Virus record (IMG/VR): IMGVR_UViG_3300001460_000171
Coordinates: 4,088-26,060 of that record
Reading direction: 5' to 3' (one strand)
Length of the DNA: 21,973 bases
Source: a virus
The notes beneath the pieces are model-generated. The model had not been told where the DNA came from, ran no database searches, and saw only the letters and a list, made by a program, of their open reading frames with translations. The stretch's first letter is position 1, and every line of letters begins with the position of its first letter. This document shows, in pieces, positions 12,748-19,857 of this stretch. A program made the translations under genes and the position numbers.

Positions 12748-13222
12748 AAAACTATTCGTCCCAGAGAGGATGGCAAGCCCAAAGGAAACAGCAAGTGCAG
12801 TTCCTGCGGCGATTACTAAAGGGTTTGAAAGTGTAGAAGACCCTAATCAAAAAAATACAGAAGATCCTTCAGAAATGGAATTATCAGTCATAGAAAGACT
12901 GCCACAACCAGTTGGCTATCGTCTTCTAGTAATCCCATATTACATGAAACAGAAAAGCGCTGGTGGAATTATTATTCCAGACTCAATTCGAGAGCGTGAA
13001 AGCTTTGCAACAGTTGCGGCTTATGTCGTAAAAGTTGGCCCTGACGCATATATGGACGCCAACAAGTTCCCTTCCGGGCCTTGGTGTGATGAGAAGTCAT
13101 GGGTACTTATGGGTAGATATGCTGGAAACAGGTTTAAAGTAGATGGATTAGAGGTAAGATTGATCAATGATGACAATATTATCGCTACTATTCTTGACCC
13201 AGCCGATATTTCTTATGTATAG
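12740..13222 (+). CDS. Phage GroES-like co-chaperonin, 160 aa
   Basis: GroES caps the GroEL chamber, and phage versions (T4 gp31 is the classic case) help fold the capsid protein. Residues about 52-157 read as a GroES domain: LPQPVGYRLLVIPY, then the mobile loop KSAGGIIIPDS (72-82), very close to the GroEL-binding loop of bacterial GroES, then VVKVGPDAY, a GRYAG segment and a closing INDDNIIATI. About 50 extra N-terminal residues of low complexity make it longer than the usual 95-100. ATG 12740 overlaps the preceding gene by 8 bases. It stands directly before the scaffold and three genes before the capsid protein, as expected for a capsid-folding helper. A host GroEL is presumably needed. Confidence 0.92.
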   Translation: MAKKLFVPERMASPKETASAVPAAITKGFESVEDPNQKNTEDPSEMELSVIERLPQPVGYRLLVIPYYMKQKSAGGIIIPDSIRERESFATVAAYVVKVGPDAYMDANKFPSGPWCDEKSWVLMGRYAGNRFKVDGLEVRLINDDNIIATILDPADISYV

Positions 13223-13236
13223 TGGGAGACATGGAT

Positions 13237-14157
13237 ATGAACACTGAAACACAATCTGAAGAAAAAGAAGAATTTGTTGCTGTTGAGCTTGAAGAAGATC
13301 AACAGGATAATTCAATTGAAAGTTCAGAAGAAGAAACCAGTACAATTGTACAGGATTCTAGTAATGAAAATGAGCCTTCTGAAGATCTTGAAAATTACAG
13401 CGACAATGTAAAAAAGAGAATTAATCAATTAACGGCCAAGCGTAAGCAAGCTTTAGAAGAAGCTGAAGCTGCATATACATACGCTCAACAAGTCCAGCAA
13501 CAAAATGAAGACATGAAAAAACGTCTTTCTGACTTGGACAAAGGCTATATTAATGAGTATGGCACTCGCGTAGAGTCTCAAGAGGCATCTGTCAAAAAAG
13601 TTATGCAAGAGGCATATGACTCTGGAGATATGGCAAAAGTAGCAGACGCTCAATCTGCTTTATCACAGTTAGCGATTGAAAAAGAACGTCTTCGTGTGCA
13701 AAAAGCTCGTTCAGAAAAAAATGAACAAGAAATTAAGGCACAGCCAGAATCACCTGTGCAAAGAAGACAACCTGTTCAAGAACAGGATCTTGATCCAAAG
13801 CTTAAAAAATGGATGTCACAAAACTCTTGGTTTGGCCAAAATATGGTTATGAGCAAAGGTGCTGAAGCCATACACGAGCAATTAGTCGGCCAAGAAGATT
13901 TTGATCCTTCTAGTGATGAATATTATCAGGAAATAGACAAGCGCATGCGCGAACATTTCCCACAAAAGTTTCAGGAGCAACGGAACAACGCCCAATCTGT
14001 CACTCCTGCGTCCTCTGGACGGTCAGCTACCAAAAATGGGCGGAAAAAAACGACTGTGCAACTCAACCAAGGACAGGTCCAGTTTTGTAAAAAAATGGGC
14101 ATCAAACCGGAAGATTATGCAAAAGAAATCGTAAGATTAGAGAGAAGGAACGGATAA
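13237..14157 (+). CDS. Probable head scaffolding protein, 306 aa
   Basis: Scaffolds guide assembly of the procapsid and leave before DNA enters. The protein has a very acidic first 55 residues, a coiled coil (about 60-170, from KKRINQLTAKRKQALEEAEAA onward), a Gln/Pro linker and a helical C-terminal part with WMSQNSWFGQNMVMSKGAEAIH and EYYQEIDKRMREHFP, a pattern I associate with podovirus-type scaffolds. The C-terminus is basic, as needed to bind the capsid protein. The frame is open back to GTG 13222 and ATG 13231, but GGGAG (13224-13228) fits ATG 13237 best (8 bases). The call rests on composition and place between GroES and capsid. Confidence 0.78.
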   Translation: MNTETQSEEKEEFVAVELEEDQQDNSIESSEEETSTIVQDSSNENEPSEDLENYSDNVKKRINQLTAKRKQALEEAEAAYTYAQQVQQQNEDMKKRLSDLDKGYINEYGTRVESQEASVKKVMQEAYDSGDMAKVADAQSALSQLAIEKERLRVQKARSEKNEQEIKAQPESPVQRRQPVQEQDLDPKLKKWMSQNSWFGQNMVMSKGAEAIHEQLVGQEDFDPSSDEYYQEIDKRMREHFPQKFQEQRNNAQSVTPASSGRSATKNGRKKTTVQLNQGQVQFCKKMGIKPEDYAKEIVRLERRNG

Positions 14158-14618
14158 TGTCAGATCGCACAAATCGGGAGTCGCAAACCCGTGAAAAACA
14201 AGCGAGAGTTGCAGATTGGCGTCCACCTTCAGCTTTAGAAGCCCCTGACGCACCTGTTGGCTATAAACACAGGTGGATCCGCGAGTCTGTCATGGAATAT
14301 GATGACCGTAACAACGTTCACAAGCGCCGTCGTGAAGGATATGAATTGGTTCGCGCCGAAGATTATCCAGAGTTTGACGCTCCTGTGATTGACGAAGGTA
14401 AAAACGCAGGCGTAATTGGCGTTGGAGGTCTGGTTCTTGCTAGAATTCCTGAAGAAATTGCGGATCAGCGTAATGCTCACTATCAGCATACTACGCAAAA
14501 CCAAATGGAAGCTGTGGATCGTGACTGGATGCGTGAAAGCAACGCTGCGATGCCCAAGCTTAAACCCCAACGTTCTACCTCTGTGTCCTTTGGAGGACCA
14601 AAGGTAGCTGACAATTAG
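14157..14618 (+). CDS. Head-region hypothetical protein, 153 aa
   Basis: I cannot name a family. The N-terminus is polar and basic, then come WRPPSALEAPDAPVGYKHRWIRESV (about 21-45) and a region ending in LVLARIPEEIADQRNAHYQ (about 92-110). The C-terminus is Ser/Gly-rich and looks flexible. It overlaps the scaffold stop by one base and is followed by two head genes, so a small capsid-associated or assembly role is likely. A similar protein in this slot is common in relatives, as far as I recall. Confidence 0.72.
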   Translation: MSDRTNRESQTREKQARVADWRPPSALEAPDAPVGYKHRWIRESVMEYDDRNNVHKRRREGYELVRAEDYPEFDAPVIDEGKNAGVIGVGGLVLARIPEEIADQRNAHYQHTTQNQMEAVDRDWMRESNAAMPKLKPQRSTSVSFGGPKVADN

Positions 14619-14629
14619 GAGATAAAAAG

Positions 14630-15214
14630 ATGGCTAATCAAGATGCCGCCTTTGGCCTACGCCTTTCGCGTTCAGGTAATGGCTCCGATCTGATTGGCAT
14701 GCAGAACAAATACCGCGTTGCGGCTAACTACGGTACTTCAATCTTCCAAGGTGACATTGTAAAAGCTGTCACTGGCGGTGGTGTTGAGCGTATCGCGGCT
14801 GGCAATACGGATCTTGTTTTGGGTGTTTTCAACGGATGCCGTTATACTGACCCGAGTAGTGGAAAAGAAACCTTTTCCAACTTTTACCCAGCCTCTACAA
14901 ATGCTGCTGACATTGAAGCTTTTATTATTGATGCGCCACATGCTCAATATGAGATTCAAGCTGATGCCGCATTCCCTGTAGCGGATCTGTTTGGTAATTT
15001 CGACATTGTTGATGCGACTGCTGGAAGCACAGCTTCTGGTACTTCTCGAACAGAGATTGATGTGACAACTGGCGCGACTACTGCTGGTTTGCCTCTCAAA
15101 GCTATCGACATTTCCACTGACCCAGAGAACAGTGATGTTAGTTCTGCTAATACAAATGTAATTGTTGTTATCAACAATCATCTGTTTAGCGCTGGCACTA
15201 CTGGCTTGGCATAA
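14630..15214 (+). CDS. Probable head decoration/stabilisation protein, 194 aa
   Basis: It begins ANQDAAFGLRLSRSGNGSDL, a start pattern I recall from proteins placed before the capsid gene in marine podovirus-like genomes. It is rich in Ala, Gly, Thr and Asp with many beta-strand-like stretches (YGTSIFQGDIVKAV, NTDLVLGVFNGCRY, NVIVVINNHLF), which suits a decoration or cement protein. There is no signal peptide. AGGAGAT (14617-14623) supports ATG 14630. The function is inferred from place and fold-like character, not from a known domain. Confidence 0.7.
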   Translation: MANQDAAFGLRLSRSGNGSDLIGMQNKYRVAANYGTSIFQGDIVKAVTGGGVERIAAGNTDLVLGVFNGCRYTDPSSGKETFSNFYPASTNAADIEAFIIDAPHAQYEIQADAAFPVADLFGNFDIVDATAGSTASGTSRTEIDVTTGATTAGLPLKAIDISTDPENSDVSSANTNVIVVINNHLFSAGTTGLA

Positions 15215-15226
15215 GGAGGCTGATCA

Positions 15227-16135
15227 ATGGCTATTTCTCGCGCACAACTAGCGAAAGAGCTAGAACCCGGCCTAAACGTTCTATTCGGAATGGAATATGA
15301 TCGTTATGATGCCGAGCATGCTGAAATCTACGACACCGAATCTTCAGATCGTGCATTTGAAGAGGAGGTAATGCTCGTCGGTTTTGGAAATGCAAGTACA
15401 AAGTCTGAAGGCGCTGGCGTTCAGTTTGACTCTGCTTCAGAGGCATATACTGCACGTTATACGCATGAGACAATTTCTCTTGCGTTTGCTTTGACAGAAG
15501 AAGCTATGGAAGACAATTTGTATGATCGCCTTGGCGCTCGTTATACAAAGGCTCTTGCTCGCTCAATGGCACACACTAAGCAGGTTAAAGCCGCTGCAAC
15601 ACTGAACAATGCGTTCAACAGCAGCTTTACTGGTGGCGACGGTAAGGAGCTTTGTGCTACTGACCACCCACTAGCTGGTGGCGGAACATTCCGCAATGAG
15701 CCATCTACTGCCGCTGACCTCAACGAAACTTCACTTGAGAATGCTCTAATCGACATCTCAACATTCGTTGATGAGCGTAATATGATTATCGCCCTTCGTG
15801 GTGTTAAGCTTATTGTGCCACCGCAGCTTCAGTTTGTTGCTGATCGTCTTCTTGAGTCTACACTCCGCGTTGGTTCAGCCGACAACGATGTAAACGCAAT
15901 AAAGAACACGGGTATGTTGCCAGATGGTTATACAATTAACCACTTCCTAACAGACCCAGATGCGTTCTTCCTAAAGACAGACGCCCCTAACGGCTTCAAG
16001 CACTTTGAGCGTGCTCCTCTGTCTACAAACATGGAATCTGATTTTGATTCAGGCAACATGCGCTTCAAGGCTCGTGAACGTTATAGCTTCGGCTTTAGCG
16101 ATCCACGCGCAGTGTTCGGTTCACCGGGCGCATAA
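15227..16135 (+). CDS. Major capsid protein, Mu gpT-like, 302 aa
   Basis: This is the main shell protein. It follows the Mu gpT-like capsid pattern: LEPGLNVLFGMEYDRY at the N-terminus, FEEEVMLVGFG, YTARYTHETISLAFALTEEAMEDNLYD, an E-loop-like segment, CATDHPLAGG (about 143-152), IALRGVKLIVPPQL with RLLESTLRVGSADNDVNAIK, and a C-terminal MRFKARERYSFGFSDPRAVFGS. This is an HK97-type fold by family knowledge. No delta domain or protease gene is visible. It has the strongest ribosome site in the head module (AAGGAGG, 15213-15219), as expected for an abundant protein, and is followed by a terminator at 16156-16185. Confidence 0.93.
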   Translation: MAISRAQLAKELEPGLNVLFGMEYDRYDAEHAEIYDTESSDRAFEEEVMLVGFGNASTKSEGAGVQFDSASEAYTARYTHETISLAFALTEEAMEDNLYDRLGARYTKALARSMAHTKQVKAAATLNNAFNSSFTGGDGKELCATDHPLAGGGTFRNEPSTAADLNETSLENALIDISTFVDERNMIIALRGVKLIVPPQLQFVADRLLESTLRVGSADNDVNAIKNTGMLPDGYTINHFLTDPDAFFLKTDAPNGFKHFERAPLSTNMESDFDSGNMRFKARERYSFGFSDPRAVFGSPGA

Positions 16136-16155
16136 GCGTAAAAATCAATATAATG

Positions 16156-16185
16156 AAAGGGCGGCTTTGCAGTCGCCCTTTTTTT
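16156..16185 (+). terminator. Rho-independent terminator after the capsid gene
   Basis: Seen: AAAGGGCG (16156-16163) pairs with CGCCCTTT (16174-16181), plus two inner pairs, and is followed by a T-run (16179-16185). It ends the head unit, probably giving a peak of capsid message. Confidence 0.9.
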
Positions 16186-16186
16186 A

Positions 16187-16227
16187 TGTATAATAAATTT
16201 ATCCCTGACAGCTTTATAATAAAGCTG
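16187..16227 (+). promoter_or_regulatory. Two TATAAT boxes and a perfect leader hairpin
   Basis: Seen: TATAAT at 16189-16194 and again at 16215-16220. The second lies inside a perfect 8-bp hairpin, CAGCTTTA-TAA-TAAAGCTG (16209-16227). No good -35 is seen at 17 bases from either. A promoter for the next unit is expected here after the terminator, but the evidence is weak; the hairpin may instead be a 5' mRNA stabiliser or an operator. Confidence 0.35.
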
Positions 16228-16252
16228 ACTATAGCCAAGACAGGAGATCTAA

Positions 16253-16870
16253 ATGGCTAATACCACTTTCTCAGGACCAGTGCGTTCTGAAAACGGCTTT
16301 GAAACCGTATCAAAAAATGCCACTACTGGCGCTATTACAATTACCAGTGGCTCAAAAATGGCAACAGAAGCGGCTGGAGGTGCTGGCATTGAAGGCACTG
16401 CGGAAGTCTATATCACTCAGGTAGAGCGTTTTAAAAGCGACACCTCAACAAACGTTAATATTGTAAAAACTACTATTATGATTGATCTCACTGGTCTGCG
16501 CTCAACTGCGGCTGGAGACATCATTGGTAAGGATGGTTCTGGGGTTGCTTACATTGGTAAGGTTACAGCTGCAAACCAAGGTACAGTATTTGGCGTAACT
16601 ATGGAATGCTTTGAAGCTCCAGCAGGCGGTGATCCAGACATTAACCTACACTCTGCCACTGAAGGCACAGGTGTTGAAGACACACCTATTTCTGATTTAA
16701 CAGAGACGCTGATCATTAATGGTGGTGATGCTGCGGTTGGAACACGTACAGTCGGCGGTACTATTGCTGCGGATCAATTCTTGTACCTAACTGCTGGCGC
16801 TACCACTGACGCTACCTATACAGCAGGTAGATTGATTATAACAATCACTGGCTATGATGTTGCTTCTTAA
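16253..16870 (+). CDS. Probable virion structural protein, 205 aa
   Basis: It starts ANTTFSGPVRSENGF, a start pattern I recall from marine phage structural proteins next to the capsid gene. It is rich in Gly, Ala, Thr and Ile with repeated strand-like segments (GAITITSGS, AEVYITQVERF, TLIINGGDAAVGTRTVGG, GRLIITITGYDV). That fits a beta-rich surface or decoration protein. No enzyme motif, signal or membrane span is seen. GGAGAT (16242-16247) supports ATG 16253. It is the first gene after the capsid terminator. Confidence 0.7.
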   Translation: MANTTFSGPVRSENGFETVSKNATTGAITITSGSKMATEAAGGAGIEGTAEVYITQVERFKSDTSTNVNIVKTTIMIDLTGLRSTAAGDIIGKDGSGVAYIGKVTAANQGTVFGVTMECFEAPAGGDPDINLHSATEGTGVEDTPISDLTETLIINGGDAAVGTRTVGGTIAADQFLYLTAGATTDATYTAGRLIITITGYDVAS

Positions 16871-16892
16871 CCTAACATAAGGAGTAACTAAC

Positions 16893-17297
16893 ATGGCAGA
16901 TGCTGTAGCTACACAGACTCTCTTGGATGGCGAGAAAATGGTCGTCCAAAAATTCACCAACATTTCTGATGGAAGTGGTGAAAGTGATGTTGTTAAAGTG
17001 GACGTTAGCGCATTAGTCGCTAACGCACGCGGCCAAGCGTGTACTGGTGTTACCATTGAAAAGATTTGGTGGCAGTGCATTGGTATGAAGGTCCAAATTT
17101 TTTGGAACGCTACTTCCAATGTATTTTGTATAGAATTAGGTGAAAATCAAAGCGGTAATCACGACTATACAGCCTTTGGTGGCCTCTTAAACAACGCTGG
17201 AAGTGGCAAGGACGGTGACGTTTTGTTCACAACAGTTGGTCATACAAGCGCGGATACATACACAATTATTATGTCTATGCGAAAAGATTATGGCTGA
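16893..17297 (+). CDS. Probable virion structural protein, 134 aa
   Basis: Beta-rich and acidic, with alternating strand patterns (KMVVQKFTNISDG, VVKVDVSALVANARG, MKVQIFWNATSNVFCIEL, TYTIIMSMRKDYG). I recall similar proteins from marine podovirus-like genomes, where they follow capsid genes, without known function. AAGGAG at 16879-16884 supports ATG 16893. Its end overlaps the start of the basic protein at 17290 by 8 bases. A head or neck component is my best guess. Confidence 0.68.
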   Translation: MADAVATQTLLDGEKMVVQKFTNISDGSGESDVVKVDVSALVANARGQACTGVTIEKIWWQCIGMKVQIFWNATSNVFCIELGENQSGNHDYTAFGGLLNNAGSGKDGDVLFTTVGHTSADTYTIIMSMRKDYG

Positions 17298-17577
17298 GTC
17301 TAAAAAGGGCGAAATGCCCAAGCGCAACAAGAAAAATTTCCGTCCCACAAAATCTGGGGCGGGAATGACTAAGGCTGGAGTTAAAGCTTACAGAAGAAAA
17401 AACCCCGGTAGTAAGCTAAAAACAGCAGTAACAGGAAAAGTTAAGAAGGGAAGTGTTGCAGCTAAACGTCGTAAATCTTATTGCGCTCGTTCTGCTGGAC
17501 AGATGAAAAAGTTCCCTAAAGCAGCAAAAAATCCTAATAGCAGGCTAAGGCAGGCTAGAAAGAGATGGAAATGTTAA
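17290..17577 (+). CDS. Very basic small protein, DUF6321-like, 95 aa
   Basis: Rich in Lys and Arg throughout. The order GMTKAGVKAYRRKNPGSKLKTAV, then KKGSVAAKRRKSYCARSAG, then an end RLRQARKRWKC matches the small phage family I know as DUF6321 (by memory and by eye). Conserved-looking features are NPGSKLKTAV, RRKS(Y/F)CAR and the final KRW.C; the two Cys could bind metal. ATG 17290 is chosen over the upstream in-frame ATG 17203, which would overlap the structural gene by 95 bases. Function is unknown; nucleic-acid binding is likely from charge. Confidence 0.82.
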   Translation: MAESKKGEMPKRNKKNFRPTKSGAGMTKAGVKAYRRKNPGSKLKTAVTGKVKKGSVAAKRRKSYCARSAGQMKKFPKAAKNPNSRLRQARKRWKC

Positions 17578-17825
17578 GTAAAGAACTGGTAATAGGCACT
17601 TTATTTGTGGCATTTGTTGGAGTTTGCGTCAGTTCTTTAGGATGGATTGCGACTACTTTAATTCATGTAGATAAAACTATCGCTGTTATTGCTGTTCAAG
17701 TAGAGGCAAATAACAATATGCTTTTGCCTATGTGGGAAGAATTTACAGGAAGGACATACGATGACAATCTCGCGCAGTTCGATTCCAAAACAAATATCAG
17801 ATCCGCCGTTCAAAAGGGGCTCTAA
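17565..17825 (+). CDS. Small membrane protein, 86 aa
   Basis: One N-terminal membrane span (about residues 7-29, VIGTLFVAFVGVCVSSLGWIA) is followed by a helical outside or inside tail (VDKTIAVIAVQVEANNNMLLPMWEEF) and a short polar end. It resembles one-span phage membrane proteins near lysis genes, but no family is certain. It overlaps the basic protein gene by 13 bases and the next gene by 65 bases. ATG 17571 is an alternative start. Confidence 0.68.
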   Translation: MEMLSKELVIGTLFVAFVGVCVSSLGWIATTLIHVDKTIAVIAVQVEANNNMLLPMWEEFTGRTYDDNLAQFDSKTNIRSAVQKGL

Positions 17826-18033
17826 AATGCCAAAAGATGCTTGTTATAAAAAAGTTAAAGCAAGATATAAAGTTTTCCCGTCAGCATATGCTTCAGGGGC
17901 TATTGCAAAGTGCCGAAAAGTAGGAGCCAAAAACTGGGGGAATAAAGCGAAAAAAATGAAAGATGGCGGTCTTGTAAGCCGTGGTTATGGGTGTGCAAAA
18001 TCAAAGGGGCGTAAGAAAACAAGAATAGTATGA
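17761..18033 (+). CDS. Basic small protein with KARYKVFPSAYASGA core and GG tag, 90 aa
   Basis: The core (about residues 25-60: YKKVKARYKVFPSAYASGA, then CRKVGAKNWGN) is a pattern I recall in many marine phages without known function. After it comes KMKDGGLVSRGYGCAKSKGRKKTRIV, a variant of the C-terminal GG tag. AGGAAGGA (17747-17754) strongly supports ATG 17761, which overlaps the membrane gene by 65 bases. A later start at ATG 17827 (AAAGGGG 17814-17820) would drop the SRSSIPKQISDPP start. Two starts, and so two products, are possible. Confidence 0.75.
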   Translation: MTISRSSIPKQISDPPFKRGSKMPKDACYKKVKARYKVFPSAYASGAIAKCRKVGAKNWGNKAKKMKDGGLVSRGYGCAKSKGRKKTRIV

Positions 18034-18215
18034 TTCATGTATTTTTGCTGTTTGTTTTTATTGGATCAGAGGATAAGAGATTAGTTAGTAACGATATGTA
18101 TTTTAAATCTTTGGATGATTGTACATGGTACGCTCAGACATTGCATAAACAAGGATCACAAATAACAGCATACTGCCTGCCAGCTACGGTAGATAAAGAT
18201 ACAAAGGTGTATTAA
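18030..18215 (+). CDS. Small exported-looking protein, 61 aa
   Basis: It has a short hydrophobic start (MIHVFLLFVFIG), then a polar body with two Cys (C34 in DDCTWYAQTLH and C52 in TAYCLP). The length and Cys pair suggest a small protein sent to the membrane or periplasm, possibly with a disulfide. No family known. It overlaps the previous gene by 4 bases (ATGA) and the next by one. Confidence 0.68.
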   Translation: MIHVFLLFVFIGSEDKRLVSNDMYFKSLDDCTWYAQTLHKQGSQITAYCLPATVDKDTKVY

Positions 18216-18907
18216 TGGAACCAATATCTACCGCTCTTGCTGGAATTGCACTCGTTAAAGGAGCTACTGACGCTATAAAAGCGGCTATTGGCACTGCGAA
18301 TGACATCAGTGAAATCGCTGGATATATCGACAACCTGTTTGAAGGTCAGGCACAAGTAAACAGAGAGCGTAATAAAAAATCTGGTGTCGGTGCTATGGAT
18401 GGCATTGGTTCTGTAGCTTCAGAAATGATTGATGCAAAGCTGGCGCAGGAAAAATTATATGAAGTATCTATGCTTGTTGATCTTAGGTTTGGTAGTGGCA
18501 CATGGAAATCTATAGTTGAAGAACGAGCTAGACGCATACAGGCACAAAAAGAACGTGTTAGGCAAGCGGCTATAGAGAAAGCGGCACAGCGTAAAGAAAT
18601 CTTTGATGGTCTAAGCATGTTGTTCTATCTAATCATGGGCGTTATTGCCTTTGGGTTAATAGCTGTCGTTGCTTTTAAGGCATCTGCGGATAATCAAAGA
18701 ATGGTAACTTGCAGACTTGCCGCCACAGAAAAAATCTCTAAGACACAAATAATGTGCTTTTATCAAGGGGCAAATAACACGCAGGAAAGTCACACAACAG
18801 AGCTTTATCTTGGTTGTCAACGGCAGTATGCTTGTAAATATAATCCAAATCCATCAGGGGCATCTTTGAAGGAAACTATGGAAAGCATAAAAGGAGCACT
18901 TGATTAA
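18215..18907 (+). CDS. Membrane-anchored coiled-coil protein, 230 aa
   Basis: The first 60 residues are Ala/Gly-rich and hydrophobic. A helical, charged part follows (about 75-130, RRIQAQKERVRQAAIEKAAQR), then one clear membrane span (about 135-158, LSMLFYLIMGVIAFGLIAVVAF) and a C-terminal part with four Cys (CRLAA, MCFYQG, LGCQRQYACKYN) that may lie outside the cytoplasm. I recall similar proteins in marine phages but no function. A role at the membrane late in infection or in the virion is possible. Confidence 0.72.
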   Translation: MEPISTALAGIALVKGATDAIKAAIGTANDISEIAGYIDNLFEGQAQVNRERNKKSGVGAMDGIGSVASEMIDAKLAQEKLYEVSMLVDLRFGSGTWKSIVEERARRIQAQKERVRQAAIEKAAQRKEIFDGLSMLFYLIMGVIAFGLIAVVAFKASADNQRMVTCRLAATEKISKTQIMCFYQGANNTQESHTTELYLGCQRQYACKYNPNPSGASLKETMESIKGALD

Positions 18908-19185
18908 TGGCTGTAAGAAAGACGAAAAAAGGTGCCGCACTTAAACGATGGTTCAAAGAAGACTGGAAAGACGTCCGTACGGGAAAAGCGTGTGGCCGTA
19001 GCAAGGATGAAAAACGGGGTACTCCATATTGTCGCCCCAGTAAACGAGTTTCCTCAAAAACTCCGAAAACAACCAAAGAAATGACAGCCGCTGAGAAGCG
19101 TAGTAGGGTGTCGCAAAAAAAGAGGCTTGGGCAGCCAGCAGGTAAACCAAGAAGGGTGAAGTCATTAAAGAGAAGAAAGAAATAA
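18907..19185 (+). CDS. Very basic small protein, DUF5872-like, 92 aa
   Basis: The order LKRWFKEDWKDVRTGKACGRSK, then a TPYCRPSKRVSSKTPKT segment, matches the small phage family I know as DUF5872 (by memory and by eye), with two Cys in CGR and YCRPS that could bind metal. The C-terminus is a Lys/Arg-rich tail (KSLKRRKK). Function unknown; the charge suggests nucleic-acid contact. It starts in the TAATG overlap of the previous gene. Confidence 0.82.
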   Translation: MAVRKTKKGAALKRWFKEDWKDVRTGKACGRSKDEKRGTPYCRPSKRVSSKTPKTTKEMTAAEKRSRVSQKKRLGQPAGKPRRVKSLKRRKK

Positions 19186-19208
19186 TAAAGTTAATTGAAG
19201 ATTGGGTT

Positions 19209-19664
19209 ATGAATGATTTAAGTGTGTTAGACCCTGATTTGGGTTTTGCTCCTTGTCCTTATGCAAAAAAAGCTTTTAATGAAAATAAGCTAAAGGTAGT
19301 TGAATGTCTTAGTAGACAGGATTTATGGGAAACTGTAGCGGTACAATGCAAGAATTTTAGTAATAAGCATTCAATTATAATCTGTTTAGAAGAGGAACCA
19401 TCACAAACATATGAAGAGGTTGAAGCGGCTTGCATTTCAATGAATGAGTGGTTTGCATTAAATAAGATTGACGTTTGGTTACTTGCTTTTCAAACAAATT
19501 TTACAATGGTATTCATACAAAGATTGTCAGAATTAGATGACGCTAGTCAAAAGCTGGAAAAAGTGGGATACTATAAAAATTATGACCCTGAAGATTATGT
19601 GAATTTAATTTTAAACCGTAGACACAGGAGAAATCAAAATGGCGGGTGCAAAAAAACAAGCTAA
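19209..19664 (+). CDS. Hypothetical protein, 151 aa
   Basis: The front part (DPDLGFAPCPYAKKAF, about 8-23) is a pattern I have seen in marine phages and cyanophages without known function; the rest is an alpha/beta-looking body with Cys and Trp (ECLSRQDLW, SIIICLEEE, DVWLLAFQTNFTMVFIQRL). ATG 19209 has no clear ribosome site. The frame is open back to 19146 and reads sensibly (EVIKEKKEIIKLIEDWV), so the true start may be upstream at a rare codon. It overlaps the next gene by 26 bases. Confidence 0.7.
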   Translation: MNDLSVLDPDLGFAPCPYAKKAFNENKLKVVECLSRQDLWETVAVQCKNFSNKHSIIICLEEEPSQTYEEVEAACISMNEWFALNKIDVWLLAFQTNFTMVFIQRLSELDDASQKLEKVGYYKNYDPEDYVNLILNRRHRRNQNGGCKKTS

Positions 19665-19857
19665 ACGTATGCGTAGCGGTGGAAAAGTTGCTGCTAAGAA
19701 AATGATGGCCGGAGGTGCGGCTAAAAAAGCTAGAAAAATGCGTGGTGGTGGAAAAGTAGCTCCCAAAAAGATGATGGGTGGCGGTGCAGCTAAACAAGTT
19801 TCTCCTCGCAAAGCTATGGCTATGGGCATGATGCGCGGCGGTAAGGTTAAAAAATAA
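19639..19857 (+). CDS. Basic Gly/Lys/Met repeat protein, 72 aa
   Basis: Built of two near-copies of a 23-residue unit: M-R-(S/G)-GGKVA-(A/P)-KKMM-(A/G)-GGAAK, residues 11-33 and 34-56, plus a final MRGGKVKK. The GGKV and GGAA boxes recall the GGAV tag of other small proteins here. Very basic and low in complexity, it is probably unfolded alone and may bind DNA or capsid. AGGAGA (19627-19632) strongly supports ATG 19639. Its stop overlaps the connector gene start by one base. Confidence 0.75.
   Translation: MAGAKKQAKRMRSGGKVAAKKMMAGGAAKKARKMRGGGKVAPKKMMGGGAAKQVSPRKAMAMGMMRGGKVKK
19669..19806 (+). repeat. Two 69-base coding repeats
   Basis: Seen: 19669-19737 and 19738-19806 encode the two 23-residue units of the basic repeat protein. 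The DNA copies have drifted at many third positions, so the duplication is not recent, and the kept protein pattern suggests it is under selection. Confidence 0.7.

Noticed and set aside
17203-17292. Longer start for the DUF6321-like protein
   Set aside because: The extra 29 residues overlap the structural gene in another frame and do not look like the family; ATG 17290 fits the local overlap style.
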